The notes: generated from the letters alone by a model not told the origin. 64,000 nucleotides of DNA from JBAMOY01 sp037071015 (GCA_037071015.1 JBAMOY010000001.1:372001-436000); one strand, 5' to 3'; positions 8,025 to 17,729 are shown, numbered from the stretch's first letter. Numbers and translations are program-made.

Positions 8025-8297
8025 ATGGAGGAAAAAAGAAATATAATTAAAATTCAGAGGACAAACGGTAATATTGAAGATGCAGAAGTGTTGCTTTTTT
8101 TCAAGCTAGAAGAAGATGGACCTGAATATATCGTATATACATTTAATGAACAAGAGGATGATCTTGTAACTGTGTATACTTCTAAGTTTATTAAAAATGA
8201 AGATAATATTGTTTTGGAAGAAGTTACTGATGAAACGGAATGGAATAGAATTAAAGATGTAATGCGTCGTGCCATTACAGAAAGTAAGGAGGATTAA
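8025..8297 (+). CDS. DUF1292 family protein (YrzB-like)
   Basis: 90 residues from the ATG at 8025. I chose this start over the upstream in-frame ATG at 8001 because AAGGGAG ends seven bases before it. The sequence (LLFFKLEEDGPEYIVYTFNEQ, then a Val-Tyr-Thr-Ser-Lys stretch) matches DUF1292, small acidic proteins that in Bacillus sit by mltG or the Holliday junction resolvase gene. The family function is unknown. Its stop overlaps the next start by one base. Confidence 0.8.
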   Translation: MEEKRNIIKIQRTNGNIEDAEVLLFFKLEEDGPEYIVYTFNEQEDDLVTVYTSKFIKNEDNIVLEEVTDETEWNRIKDVMRRAITESKED

Positions 8298-9853
8298 TGA
8301 TGCCTGAGAATTATGATGCAGATATAAATAAAGCTATAGAAAATCTACGTAAAATGGGTATAGATCCTGTTGATTTAGGAATGAATCCTGATGATTTACT
8401 TAATGCTACGCCAACCCCAGTTGCTACAAGTTCTGATCCAATAATTTTAGGTTCGGATCAATATGAAGATATATCATCATATACTGATCCTACACAAGCA
8501 GCATCCGAAGGTTTTGATGATATTTCTTTATTACCAGAAAATGAAGAAAAAAGTCCTGAGCCAGTTCAAGGTGATGATGCTATTGATACTGGAAGTGCAG
8601 AAGTAGAAGAAGATTTAGATTTTGAAGATTTGAATTTGCTAGATGAAGATAAAAGCAGTGAGATAAACTTTGACGAATCTATTAGTGTTGGCAATGTCGT
8701 AACGTTAAATCCGGAAATAGCAGATCTTTTAGATGATTATGATCCACAAGATATTTTCAAAATTGAAGCGATAGATGGTGCTGTTGCAACTTTATCGAAA
8801 AATGGAAAAGAAATATCTGAATTAGCAGCTATTCCTTTAAATCAATTAAATAAAGTTAATGAGTCTGATTATAGTGATCATCTTGGTATCGATTCAAACA
8901 CGACTGAAAAACCAATAATTGAACATGGTTCAAAGCCTATTAGATGGTCACCACGCTTTATTGAAAGAATCAGAAAAAACACTTCGATAGCTGAAATAAG
9001 TAAAAAGCTTGAGGCTAGCCAAAAGAAGGACGCAGAGAAAAGTGATAGTAAGGATTTACCTAAAGGAAGCTTTGTATCATTTAAAACAAGTTTTTATAGT
9101 CATGGCTTAAGTTTGGCTAAGTCAGCTAGTAAACAATGGAATAAAATAAAAAAGCGTCACGAGAGAAAACACAATGATAATAGTGAAACCGTAGATACAA
9201 AGAACAGTCCAATATCATCATCTGATAAAAGCGGTGTTAATGAAGCTGTTGAATGGTTTATGAATCAATCAAAAGATGATCAAAAGAATTTTTTAACTGA
9301 TTTAATCGAACAATTAAATGTTGCTAAAAAAGAATTAACTGAGGCAGCAGTTTCGCTATCTGCAGCTAACACCAAAATTGAAGAATTATCAACTATTACA
9401 ACCAAGAGTAATCAACCAGATGATGAATTAATAACAAGAGTAACTTCTTTAGAAGAAGAAAATGCACGTTTACGTGATGAAGCTGCAAAAATTTCTGCTT
9501 CTAATAATAATGAGGATTTATTAGCTCGTATTGCAGAATTAGAAGCCGAAAACGCTCAAATGAAAATCGAAAATCAACAACTAGCAGCAAATAATAGGAA
9601 ACATAATATGGATAACCATACTGCTGTTCAACTATTCCATGGTGAAGATGAACCAGAATTATCACCACGTGCTCAAGCTTGGTTAGAACAAGCTGAAAAA
9701 GAAAAAGCAGAACAACGTAGGTTAGAACAAGAAGTACAAGAAAAATTAAAACAACTAAATGATGTTACAGCTAGACAAAGTGAACAATTTGGCTCTCCAT
9801 ACGTTCCATATACAGAGCAATCATTTGAAGAAAATAAACCAAGAACTAGATAA
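8297..9853 (+). CDS. Large acidic coiled-coil protein, unrecognised
   Basis: 518 residues. AAGGAGG (8286-8292) is followed by two adjacent ATGs (8297 and 8300); spacing favours the second slightly. The first 140 residues are very acidic and low in complexity. Residues about 145-195 form a compact segment (GNVVTLNPEIADLLDDYDP and what follows). A basic stretch lies around 280-300 (KIKKRHERKHND). The last 200 residues are a long predicted coiled coil (LEEENARLRDEAAK, LEAENAQMKIENQQL). There is no membrane segment. Downstream of a DUF1292 gene it may be a scaffold or cytoskeletal protein, but I have no family match. Confidence 0.65.
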   Translation: MMPENYDADINKAIENLRKMGIDPVDLGMNPDDLLNATPTPVATSSDPIILGSDQYEDISSYTDPTQAASEGFDDISLLPENEEKSPEPVQGDDAIDTGSAEVEEDLDFEDLNLLDEDKSSEINFDESISVGNVVTLNPEIADLLDDYDPQDIFKIEAIDGAVATLSKNGKEISELAAIPLNQLNKVNESDYSDHLGIDSNTTEKPIIEHGSKPIRWSPRFIERIRKNTSIAEISKKLEASQKKDAEKSDSKDLPKGSFVSFKTSFYSHGLSLAKSASKQWNKIKKRHERKHNDNSETVDTKNSPISSSDKSGVNEAVEWFMNQSKDDQKNFLTDLIEQLNVAKKELTEAAVSLSAANTKIEELSTITTKSNQPDDELITRVTSLEEENARLRDEAAKISASNNNEDLLARIAELEAENAQMKIENQQLAANNRKHNMDNHTAVQLFHGEDEPELSPRAQAWLEQAEKEKAEQRRLEQEVQEKLKQLNDVTARQSEQFGSPYVPYTEQSFEENKPRTR

Positions 9854-9904
9854 AATGTTTAATTTTGTCAAATAAGCTCAAACTAAAAATAATGAGGTGA
9901 TTTT

Positions 9905-10363
9905 ATGAAAAAAATTACGGCATTATTTTTTTTATTATTCTTTGCAATGTTCATTTTTTATCAAAATGATAATAGAGATACTAAGACTGTAGCTGCTGAT
10001 ATAGAAAATTATAATGTTTATCAAAAACTATATTTAAAATTTGAAGACGATATCTTAAACACTAAAAACTTTAAAATATACTTTAATAGTGACATGAATC
10101 TGATATCTTTATTTACTAAGTTTGAACAATGTCGGTTAGATAATAATCGGTACCTGTTAAAATATAATAGTATAGATGATAATTTAAAAGGTTATTATGA
10201 TTATTATATTAGTAAGTTTAACGAAACTACAAAAGACTATTTTCAAGGAGTACCCATATATATTGTTGAAATCGATTTAAGCAGAACACAGCTTAATAAA
10301 ATTATGTCTAAAAATCAAAATATAATATATAGTAATGAACTTTGTGGAAACTATCATCGATGA
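9905..10363 (+). CDS. Secreted or membrane-anchored hypothetical protein
   Basis: 152 residues. The N-terminus has a basic start followed by a hydrophobic run rich in Phe and Leu (residues 5-20), which is a signal peptide or anchor. No lipobox cysteine follows it. The rest is Asn/Tyr/Lys-rich with no recognised motif. AATGAGGTGA precedes the ATG. The terminator palindrome overlaps the stop codon. Confidence 0.6.
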   Translation: MKKITALFFLLFFAMFIFYQNDNRDTKTVAADIENYNVYQKLYLKFEDDILNTKNFKIYFNSDMNLISLFTKFEQCRLDNNRYLLKYNSIDDNLKGYYDYYISKFNETTKDYFQGVPIYIVEIDLSRTQLNKIMSKNQNIIYSNELCGNYHR

Positions 10364-10372
10364 TAGTTTTTT
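10348..10372 (+). terminator. Terminator overlapping the stop of the preceding gene
   Basis: Perfect palindrome AAACTATCATC (10348-10358) / GATGATAGTTT (10359-10369) followed by a T-run. The stop codon TGA (10361-10363) is inside it. Confidence 0.75.
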
Positions 10373-10420
10373 ATTGTATTTTTTATATGAAAATAGTATA
10401 ATTATATTAGGTGATGATTT

Positions 10421-10840
10421 ATGTTTTATATTTGGCTAGCCGTTGTAATTTTATTAGCTATTGTTGAAATTATATCTATTAATTTAACAACAATCTGGTT
10501 TGTTATTAGCGGAGTTTTAGCTTTGTTTTTATCTTTTATTGTTGATAATTTTTTGATTCAATTTGCAGTTTTTGTTATTATTGGTATTGTTTTACTAATT
10601 ACAACTAAACCATATTTAGAGCGAATATTGAAATCGCGAAATATTAAAACTAACTTAGACCGTGTTGAAGGTATGACTGGCGTTGTTACAGAGGAAATTA
10701 CTAAAAAAAGTTTTGGTGAAGTCAAAGTAGATGGAAAGTTATGGACAGCATATGCTGATAAGAAAATAAAAGTTAACGCTATGGTCAAAATTTTGAAGAT
10801 AGACGGCGTTAAATTAAAAGTAGAGGAAGTAGGAGAATAG
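10421..10840 (+). CDS. NfeD-like membrane protein
   Basis: 139 residues: two to three hydrophobic segments in residues 1-65, then a soluble OB-fold-like domain (GMTGVVTEEITKKSFGEVKV, DGKLWTAYADKKI, KVNAMVKILKIDGVKLKVE) as in NfeD C-termini. The next gene starts two bases later and encodes an SPFH protein; NfeD and SPFH proteins are a well-known pair at membrane microdomains. The long protease-bearing form of NfeD is not present. Confidence 0.85.
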   Translation: MFYIWLAVVILLAIVEIISINLTTIWFVISGVLALFLSFIVDNFLIQFAVFVIIGIVLLITTKPYLERILKSRNIKTNLDRVEGMTGVVTEEITKKSFGEVKVDGKLWTAYADKKIKVNAMVKILKIDGVKLKVEEVGE

Positions 10841-10842
10841 TT

Positions 10843-11733
10843 ATGAATGTTTTAATTGTTTTATTGATATTAGTTGTTGTTTTAGTTATACCTAACGTTA
10901 AGGTGGTACCTCAAGCTAAGAATTATGTTATTGAACGTCTTGGCTCATACTATGATACTTGGAAAAATGGCTTGCATTTTAAAATTCCTTTTGTAGATCG
11001 AGTAGCGAACATTGTCAGTATGAAGGAAATTGTTAAAGATTTTGCACCACAACCAGTTATTACAAAAGACAATGTTACAATGCAAATAGATACGGTGGTT
11101 TATTTTCAAATAACCGATCCTAAACTTTATACATACGGAGTGGAAAATCCTATTAGTGCGATTGAAAATTTAACTGCCACAACCTTACGTAATATTATTG
11201 GGGAATTAGAGTTAGACCAAACCTTGACATCACGTGATATTATTAATTCTAAAATGCGTTCTATTTTGGATGAAGCTACTGATCCCTGGGGGATTAAAGT
11301 TAACCGTGTGGAAGTTAAAAATATATTACCGCCAAGAGACATTCAAGAAGCGATGGAAAAACAAATGCGTGCTGAACGTGAGCGCCGTGAGTCTATTTTA
11401 AAAGCTGAAGGAGAAAAGAAATCAAGTATTTTAATTGCCGAGGGAGAAAAAGAGAGTGCCATTTTACGAGCTGAAGCCGAAAAAGAATCTAAAATTAAAG
11501 CAGCTGAAGGTGAAGCCGAAGCTATTATCAAATTGAAACAAGCTGAAGCTGATGGTATAAAATTAATAAAAGAGGCTAAGGCTGATCAAAATGTTATTGC
11601 TTTAAAAAGTTTAGATGCTTTAAAGGATGTTGCTAATGGTCAGGCTACTAAAATTATAGTTCCTTCAGAACTACAGAATCTTGCTGCTATTGGTGCAAGT
11701 TTAAGTGAGTTTATAAAAAAAGATGAAAAATAA
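10843..11733 (+). CDS. SPFH/stomatin-like protein (QmcA-type)
   Basis: 296 residues. One N-terminal transmembrane helix (1-20) is followed by a prohibitin/SPFH domain (VVPQAKNYVIERLGSYYDTW; TVVYFQITDPKLYTYGV; LDQTLTSRDIINSKMR; WGIKVNRVEVKNILPPRDIQ). A long Ala/Glu/Lys coiled coil (about 170-240) follows, with a C-terminal LQNLAAIGASL. This is the QmcA/HflK-like branch, forming oligomeric rings that organise membrane domains and protease access. Co-transcribed with the NfeD gene, two bases apart. Confidence 0.9.
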   Translation: MNVLIVLLILVVVLVIPNVKVVPQAKNYVIERLGSYYDTWKNGLHFKIPFVDRVANIVSMKEIVKDFAPQPVITKDNVTMQIDTVVYFQITDPKLYTYGVENPISAIENLTATTLRNIIGELELDQTLTSRDIINSKMRSILDEATDPWGIKVNRVEVKNILPPRDIQEAMEKQMRAERERRESILKAEGEKKSSILIAEGEKESAILRAEAEKESKIKAAEGEAEAIIKLKQAEADGIKLIKEAKADQNVIALKSLDALKDVANGQATKIIVPSELQNLAAIGASLSEFIKKDEK

Positions 11734-12502
11734 TTTTTTTCAATATTGCATTAAAGTACTTAAGGTTTTAATTTGGCCAATCATATTTTTGATTGGTCAA
11801 TTTATTATTAATTATCTTTTTGCTTCGGTTTATAGTTTATTTCACCCCGATTTATCATTAGTAGAGCTAACCAATAACACCATCAGTTTTATGAATAGTC
11901 ATCAAATAATCATTACTTTAGCTAATTTTATTATTCTCATGACCATCTTTTTAACTGTATATAAAAGGTTACAGAATGATAATTATAAAATATATAAAGA
12001 TTATATTTATTTATTTTTATTTGGTATAGGATATTCGATAGTAATTAATATTCTGTTTTTGAATATTAGTAATACCTTTAACATTAGTATCGATCAATTT
12101 AGCGGTTTAGATGCGACTAAATTTGTATCTACCATTATATGTAGTGGTTTGCTAGGCCCAATAATGGAGGAATATTTATTTCGTGGTATTATTTATAACA
12201 AATTGAAAGCTTTTAACAGTGAAAAGATTAGTATGTTTTTAACTGCGTTAATTTTCTCTTTGCTGCACGGAAATATATTCAATATTATAAATGCTTTTTT
12301 GTTAAACTATATATTAATATTTGTTTATCGTAAATACCATACGTTACTTGCTCCTATTATTTTACATATCACTGTTAATACAACGGTAGTATTTATAATT
12401 AATATTATTATAACGCAAGCTATTTATCTAAATTATTTTCTTTTTATCATTAGTTTTATAATAATAATGATATCGAGTGTAAAAGTGTTTAGCAAAGAAT
12501 AA
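11723..12502 (+). CDS. CPBP-family intramembrane metalloprotease
   Basis: 259 residues with about seven to eight hydrophobic helices. The family motifs are complete: EEYLFRG (with GPIMEE before it) around residue 147, LLHGN about 35 residues later, and HITVNT near the end. These Glu and His residues form the metal site of the CPBP/Abi (Rce1-like) proteases. The gene overlaps the SPFH gene by 11 bases, so it is translated from the same message. A weak hairpin AGCAAA/TTTGCT follows at 12491-12512. Confidence 0.88.
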   Translation: MKNNFFQYCIKVLKVLIWPIIFLIGQFIINYLFASVYSLFHPDLSLVELTNNTISFMNSHQIIITLANFIILMTIFLTVYKRLQNDNYKIYKDYIYLFLFGIGYSIVINILFLNISNTFNISIDQFSGLDATKFVSTIICSGLLGPIMEEYLFRGIIYNKLKAFNSEKISMFLTALIFSLLHGNIFNIINAFLLNYILIFVYRKYHTLLAPIILHITVNTTVVFIINIIITQAIYLNYFLFIISFIIIMISSVKVFSKE

Positions 12503-12519
12503 ATATTTTGCTATTTTCT

Positions 12520-12547
12520 TTGTAAATAATAATAAATTTGGTATAAT
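12520..12547 (+). promoter_or_regulatory. Promoter of the hydrolase-murF unit
   Basis: TTGTAA (12520-12525) and TATAAT (12542-12547), spaced 16 bases, just upstream of the alpha/beta hydrolase gene. Confidence 0.65.
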
Positions 12548-12562
12548 AATTATGGTGGTAAA

Positions 12563-13306
12563 ATGACAGAAATAATAAATGAAGTGAAAATAAATTATAT
12601 AGATTATGGTAATGATTCAGGCATACCACTAGTTTTATTACATGGTTGGGGTCAAAATATTGAAATGATGCGTCCAATTGGCGATAAGTTTCAAAAAGAA
12701 TATCGCATTGTTATCATAGATTTACCAGGTTATGGAAATAGTACTGAACCAACCTATAGTTGGAGTGTTGCCGATTATTGTGAAGCGGTGCATGACTTAC
12801 TAAAAATTTTGAAAGTGGAAAATCCTATTTTAATAGGTCATTCATTTGGTGGGAAAATCAGTTTATTATATGCTAGTAAATATGCTGTTCGCCAGTTAGT
12901 ATTATTTGGTAGTCCTTATAAACCAGAAATCACAAAGTTATCATTTAAAACAAAGATGTTAAAAAAATTAAAAAAAGTACCTATATTAAATAATTTAGAA
13001 GCTTGGGCAAAACGTCATATTGGTTCTACAGATTATAAAAATGCTAGTCCTAGAATGCGTGAAATATTGGTTAAAACGGTTAATTTGGATATATCTGAAG
13101 ACGTCAAAAGAATATCTTGTCCTACCTTAATTATTTGGGGTAGTTTAGATGAGGCGGTACCTTTGGATAGAGCTTATGAATTGGAGAAACTAATTTCTAA
13201 TGCAGGTGTAGTTGTATATGAAGGATGTACTCATTATGCTTATCTGGAAAGATTGGGACAAACTATTAGTGTTTTACGTAGTTTTTTTATAAGTGAGGGA
13301 TTATAA
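12563..13306 (+). CDS. Alpha/beta-hydrolase fold protein
   Basis: 247 residues. VLLHGWGQN forms the oxyanion region, LIGHSFGGK (nucleophile Ser) is the elbow, the acid lies in IIWGSLDEAVP and the His in GCTHYAYLE: a complete Ser-Asp-His triad. The substrate is unknown. Its last base overlaps the start of the MurF-like gene, and such pairing with a Mur ligase suggests a cell-envelope link, though this is only context. Confidence 0.85.
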   Translation: MTEIINEVKINYIDYGNDSGIPLVLLHGWGQNIEMMRPIGDKFQKEYRIVIIDLPGYGNSTEPTYSWSVADYCEAVHDLLKILKVENPILIGHSFGGKISLLYASKYAVRQLVLFGSPYKPEITKLSFKTKMLKKLKKVPILNNLEAWAKRHIGSTDYKNASPRMREILVKTVNLDISEDVKRISCPTLIIWGSLDEAVPLDRAYELEKLISNAGVVVYEGCTHYAYLERLGQTISVLRSFFISEGL

Positions 13307-14895
13307 TGGAAAAAATATTTATTTTATCTTTAATTAATGTAGTCATCTATTTATGTATTAAAACAAAGAAATCTTTACAGATGCTACAACAAAATTGGTA
13401 TAATTTAGATCAGCGATATTTAAAGTGGATTTTAAAAAATCCTAATAAAGTATTTATCAACCCGGATATGTTATTTATTTTGTTTATTGCAGGTTTATTT
13501 ATAAACGCAGAAATTACAATGATTTTCTTTGCTGTTTTTTATCTTTTGTTAGCTTACTATACTTATCGTCAGGAAGAGAAAATTAAAGCAAAATTACCAC
13601 TTAAAATAACTTCTCGTGTTAGACGTTTAGCCGTTACTACTTTGATTTTATATTTGATTCCTATTTTAACTATGGCCCTAACATTTGATGTATATAATTT
13701 AACTTATTATTATGTGGTAATAGGGTTGTTAACCTATTTAAATTGCTTTGTTGTTATGGTAGCTAACTTTATCAATATTCCCGTTGAAGCCGCTGTTATG
13801 AAGCATTATAAAAATATGGCTATAAATAAATTACGAAATATGACTAACTTAAAAGTAATTGGTATTACTGGAAGTTATGGTAAAACTAGTAGTAAAAATA
13901 TTTTGAATGACGTACTTAATGTTAAGTATAATGCATTAGCAACGCCTAAAAATTTTAATACACCATCAGGATTAATGATTACTATTAACAACTATCTAGA
14001 TAAATTTAATGACTTATTCATCGCTGAGATGGGAGCATTTAAAAAAGGAGAGATTAAGGAGCTTTGTGATTTTGTCAGACCGACATATGGTATTTTAACT
14101 AAGGTAGGGGAAGCTCATTTAGAGAGTTTTGGCAGTCGCGAAAATATTCAAAGTGGTAAATTCGAACTAATTGAATCACTACCAACTGATGGAATTGCTG
14201 TTTTAAATAAGGATGATGAATGGCAAGTATCATACAAATTGAAAAATAAATGTCAAGTTATTTGGATTGGTATTGATAATAAGGCAGCCGATGTTAGAGC
14301 AACTAATATTAAATTAAGCCCGTCCGGAACTACTTTTGATTGTATGTTTAAAAATGATAATAATAAATATTCTTTTGAAACCAAATTGTTAGGCAAAGCT
14401 AATATTTATAATATTTTGGCTAGTATTGCTTTAGGACATGCTTTAGGTATTTCTATTGAACAATTACAGTTAGGTGTTAAAAAAGTAAGGCCAGTAGAAC
14501 ACCGTTTAGAGTTACGCCAATATTATGATATAAACTTAATCGATGATTCTTATAATTCTAATCCAACAGGCGCTAAAATGGCCTTAGATGTTCTTAATTT
14601 AATGCCAGGTAAAAAAATGGTTATAACTCCTGGTATGATTGAGTTGGGTAGTCAACAATATGAAGCCAACTTAGAACTTGGCAAACAAATAGCTGATGTT
14701 TGCGATGAAGTTATTTTAGTTGGTAAGGATCAGACGAAACCAATTTATGAAGGATTGATGGTTAAAAAATTTGCAGAGGATAAAATTCATATCTTAAATG
14801 ATGTTATGCAAGGGTTCCCATTAATTAGAAAACTTAAAGAGGGAGATACTTATGTTTTATTAGAAAATGATCTTCCTGATTTGTTTAATGAATAA
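13306..14895 (+). CDS. murF: MurF-like Mur ligase with N-terminal membrane domain
   Basis: 529 residues, longer than ordinary MurF (about 450). Residues 1-160 contain several hydrophobic helices instead of the usual UDP-binding domain. The ATP-dependent ligase core starts with GITGSYGKTSSKN (P-loop near residue 186), followed by FNTPSGL, AEMGAFKKGEI, LTKVGEAHLESFGS, the hinge P.EHRLEL and DDSYNSNPTGAKMAL. These are MurF features (addition of D-Ala-D-Ala to the UDP-MurNAc-peptide). Ddl, which makes D-Ala-D-Ala, is the next gene, supporting the call. The membrane-anchored version is known to me from some Erysipelotrichia-like Bacilli. It overlaps the hydrolase gene by one base. Confidence 0.8.
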   Translation: MEKIFILSLINVVIYLCIKTKKSLQMLQQNWYNLDQRYLKWILKNPNKVFINPDMLFILFIAGLFINAEITMIFFAVFYLLLAYYTYRQEEKIKAKLPLKITSRVRRLAVTTLILYLIPILTMALTFDVYNLTYYYVVIGLLTYLNCFVVMVANFINIPVEAAVMKHYKNMAINKLRNMTNLKVIGITGSYGKTSSKNILNDVLNVKYNALATPKNFNTPSGLMITINNYLDKFNDLFIAEMGAFKKGEIKELCDFVRPTYGILTKVGEAHLESFGSRENIQSGKFELIESLPTDGIAVLNKDDEWQVSYKLKNKCQVIWIGIDNKAADVRATNIKLSPSGTTFDCMFKNDNNKYSFETKLLGKANIYNILASIALGHALGISIEQLQLGVKKVRPVEHRLELRQYYDINLIDDSYNSNPTGAKMALDVLNLMPGKKMVITPGMIELGSQQYEANLELGKQIADVCDEVILVGKDQTKPIYEGLMVKKFAEDKIHILNDVMQGFPLIRKLKEGDTYVLLENDLPDLFNE

Positions 14896-14956
14896 TTGTA
14901 TTTTATAATTGATAATTTGATTTTGGGTAAAATAAATATAAGATAGGAGTGAATTT

Positions 14957-16168
14957 ATGAAAATAAGAGTTGGAGTAATATTTGGGGGCGAAAGTGTCGA
15001 ACATGAGGTTAGTATAATAACGGCTGTTCAAGCAATGGAATATATTGATCAAGATAAATATGAAATTGTCCCTATTTATATTTCCAAAGATCGTACTTGG
15101 TATACAGGTAAAATGTTAATGGATATCGGAATTTATAGTGATTTTGATAATTTAAAGAGATATGCTAAAAAGGTTACACTTTGTCGTAAAAATGGTTCTT
15201 TCTATTTACAGACAATTACAGGTGTTTTTAAGAAGAATATAGCTGAAATTGACATTGCTTTTCCAATTGTTCATGGAAATAATGTTGAGGATGGAACCTT
15301 AGCCGGATATTTAGATACATTGGGTATTCCTTATGTTGGTAGTAGAGTGTTAGGATCATCATTAGGACAAGATAAAGTTGTTCAAAAACAAGTTCTAGCA
15401 TCAGAAAATTTACCAATCGTTGATTATGTATGGTTTTATGATACAGAATATTATACTAGTACTGAAATGATAAATGAAAATATAAATAAGTTAGGATATC
15501 CAGTTATTGTTAAACCAGCTTCTTTAGGAAGTAGTGTTGGTATTAGTGTTGTGAAAAAAGCTAGTGATTTAGATAAAGCTATAACAGAAGCTATAAAATA
15601 TGACACTAAAATTTTAGTAGAAAAAATGGTTAGTAATTTGATTGAGGTTAACTGTGCTGTTTTAGGTAATTATGCTTTTCAAGAGACTAGTTTGATTGCT
15701 GAAATGTTAACTGACAATGATTTCCTAACGTATCAAGATAAGTATGTAGGTAATGGTAAAGGTGCCAAAAAAGGCGGAAGCAAAGAAGGAATGGCTTCTA
15801 GTGACTTTATTATTCCAGCACGTTTAGACGATAAAATAACAAATGAGATTTATGATTTATCTAAAAAAGCTTTTCGTGCGCTTAATCTTTCTGGGGTAGC
15901 ACGTATTGACTTTTTAATTGATAAAAAGAGTAAAAAGGTTTATATTAATGAGCCTAATACTATTCCCGGTTGTTTGTCATTCTATATGTTTAATCCAACT
16001 GGTAAAAATTATACTAAACTTTTAGATGAAATGATAACGATCGCCATTAAAGATTATAAAAGTAGATGCAAAAAAACTTATTCGTTTGATTCTAACATTT
16101 TGAGTAATTATAATGGATTAAAAGGTGGTAAAGGCCTTAAAGGAATGAAAAATAAATTAAATATGTAG
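14957..16168 (+). CDS. ddl: D-alanine--D-alanine ligase
   Basis: 403 residues, ATP-grasp fold. The start VGVIFGGESVEHEVSIITA is diagnostic of Ddl; PIVHGNNVEDGTLAGYLD, GYPVIVKPASLGSSVGISVV and ARIDFLIDK...INEPNTIPG complete the ATP and metal sites. It is longer than the usual 350 because of a basic C-terminal tail of about 40 residues (KGGKGLKGMKNK), which might bind membrane or RNA. It makes the dipeptide used by MurF just upstream. TAGGAG precedes the ATG. Confidence 0.95.
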   Translation: MKIRVGVIFGGESVEHEVSIITAVQAMEYIDQDKYEIVPIYISKDRTWYTGKMLMDIGIYSDFDNLKRYAKKVTLCRKNGSFYLQTITGVFKKNIAEIDIAFPIVHGNNVEDGTLAGYLDTLGIPYVGSRVLGSSLGQDKVVQKQVLASENLPIVDYVWFYDTEYYTSTEMINENINKLGYPVIVKPASLGSSVGISVVKKASDLDKAITEAIKYDTKILVEKMVSNLIEVNCAVLGNYAFQETSLIAEMLTDNDFLTYQDKYVGNGKGAKKGGSKEGMASSDFIIPARLDDKITNEIYDLSKKAFRALNLSGVARIDFLIDKKSKKVYINEPNTIPGCLSFYMFNPTGKNYTKLLDEMITIAIKDYKSRCKKTYSFDSNILSNYNGLKGGKGLKGMKNKLNM

Positions 16169-16205
16169 AAAAAGATAATGTCTATTAAGACATTATCTTT
16201 TATTT
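16167..16205. terminator. Bidirectional terminator between ddl and the oxidoreductase gene
   Basis: A perfect 14-bp stem (16170-16183 with 16188-16201, AAAGATAATGTCT-type arm) with ATTA loop and A/T runs on both sides serves both convergent genes. Confidence 0.85.
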
Positions 16206-17666
16206 GACATCAAAAACACTTGGACCTTCAAGAAGCTTTCCATCAATATCAAATCGTGATCCGTGACAAGGACAATCCCAAGTTATATCTTTATTGTTAA
16301 AAATTAATTTACATTTCATATGAGGACATAAATTGCGTATTTTATGTTCGACACCTTTATCATCAATATATATACCATATTCCTTGCCATCGATATTTTT
16401 AAAATAGACATTATGATAAAAGGATTTATCTTTATTAATATAACTTTTTAGATAAGCGCTAATATTTTGATAAGCATCGATAGGGAAACTAGTAATTTTA
16501 CCAATATTAATTTTTCGCATTGGTGAAAATAATTCTTCATAGTCATCTGTTTTATTTTGCACTAAATTACTTAAAATTTTCCCGGCGATAACACCATTAG
16601 TCATTCCCCACTTATTAAAACCAGTTGCAATAAATAGATTAGGATGATTTTTGTTAATCTGACCAATTAAAGGCAGATAATCACTGGTCATAACATCGTT
16701 AGCTTCCCATTGATAATCAACTTGTAAATTAAAATTATTTTGTAGGTCATTTTTAATTTTAGTTAGTGTTTCTTTATAATTAAAATTTTTATTTAACTTA
16801 TGGGAATAACCACCAAAAATTAAATAATTTTCTTTATCCTCGTGATCACGCATTGTGATGTTGGGATTCTCTTCCATAAGCGCATTAAAATTTAATTTGT
16901 TGTTATTTTTAGAGGCGGTTAAATAGGTTTTTTCCATATGTGTTTTTAAGGGAATCAATCCAGGAATTACAAAGAAAGGGTAGTGTGTAGTAACAATCAC
17001 TTTTCTAGCTTTTATAATTTGTTTATCAGTTTTAATTAGGTAATAACTGTCTTTTTTAGTTAAAGAAGTAGCTTTGGTGTGTTCAAATATTTTAATGTTA
17101 TTTTGTAGACAAATCCTAGCTAAAGCCTTAATATATTTAACGGGATGAAAAATAGCGTTGTTTTCGATTTTTATGCCATACACACAAGGATACTTATCAT
17201 TTAAATTATTAACAACTTGATATGATATATTTGCTTTGTCAAAAAATAATCGTTCCTTTTCAAAAGTTTTAATTTTATTTTTATCGTTGGTAAATGTTAT
17301 CGAAGAGGATATTTCAAAATCGCAATCGATTTGATATTTTTCAATATTATTTTTAACTATTTTAATAGCTTCTTGTTGTGATTTAAGATAGTTTACGGCT
17401 TTCTCAAAACCGTGAACCATTTCTAATTTATGATAACTAACTCCTTGAAGAAAAGTTAGTTTACCAGTCGTATTAGCACTTATCCCCATTCCAATTTCAT
17501 CTTTATCAATAACGATTATTTTTTGCTTTGTATTTTTTAAATTAAAAGCTGTACTAATACCAGCTATCCCACCACCAATGATTAAAATATCACAATCAAT
17601 CGATTTATCTAATTTAGGTAAATTCAATTTTTGAATTCCTTTTTTCCAGATAGAGTAGTTTATCAT
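16200..17666 (-). CDS. FAD-dependent oxidoreductase with C-terminal Rieske domain
   Basis: 488 residues from the ATG at 17666. I prefer it to the ATG at 17678 because GGTGATT lies just upstream of the inner one. The N-terminus has the Rossmann motif DILIIGGGIAGISTAF, and the DAO/glycine-oxidase fold continues to ATGFNKWGMTNGVIAG. The last 70 residues are a Rieske [2Fe-2S] domain: CPHMKCKL and CPCHGSRFD. This two-domain type (YhfW-like in Bacillus) is widespread but its substrate is not known. It is a single gene converging on ddl. Confidence 0.87.
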   Translation of the reverse strand: MINYSIWKKGIQKLNLPKLDKSIDCDILIIGGGIAGISTAFNLKNTKQKIIVIDKDEIGMGISANTTGKLTFLQGVSYHKLEMVHGFEKAVNYLKSQQEAIKIVKNNIEKYQIDCDFEISSSITFTNDKNKIKTFEKERLFFDKANISYQVVNNLNDKYPCVYGIKIENNAIFHPVKYIKALARICLQNNIKIFEHTKATSLTKKDSYYLIKTDKQIIKARKVIVTTHYPFFVIPGLIPLKTHMEKTYLTASKNNNKLNFNALMEENPNITMRDHEDKENYLIFGGYSHKLNKNFNYKETLTKIKNDLQNNFNLQVDYQWEANDVMTSDYLPLIGQINKNHPNLFIATGFNKWGMTNGVIAGKILSNLVQNKTDDYEELFSPMRKINIGKITSFPIDAYQNISAYLKSYINKDKSFYHNVYFKNIDGKEYGIYIDDKGVEHKIRNLCPHMKCKLIFNNKDITWDCPCHGSRFDIDGKLLEGPSVFDVK

Positions 17667-17729
17667 AGTAATCACCATTATTATAATGATAAATAATAAT
17701 ATTTTTTAATCAATAAGAAAGTAAAAAGA

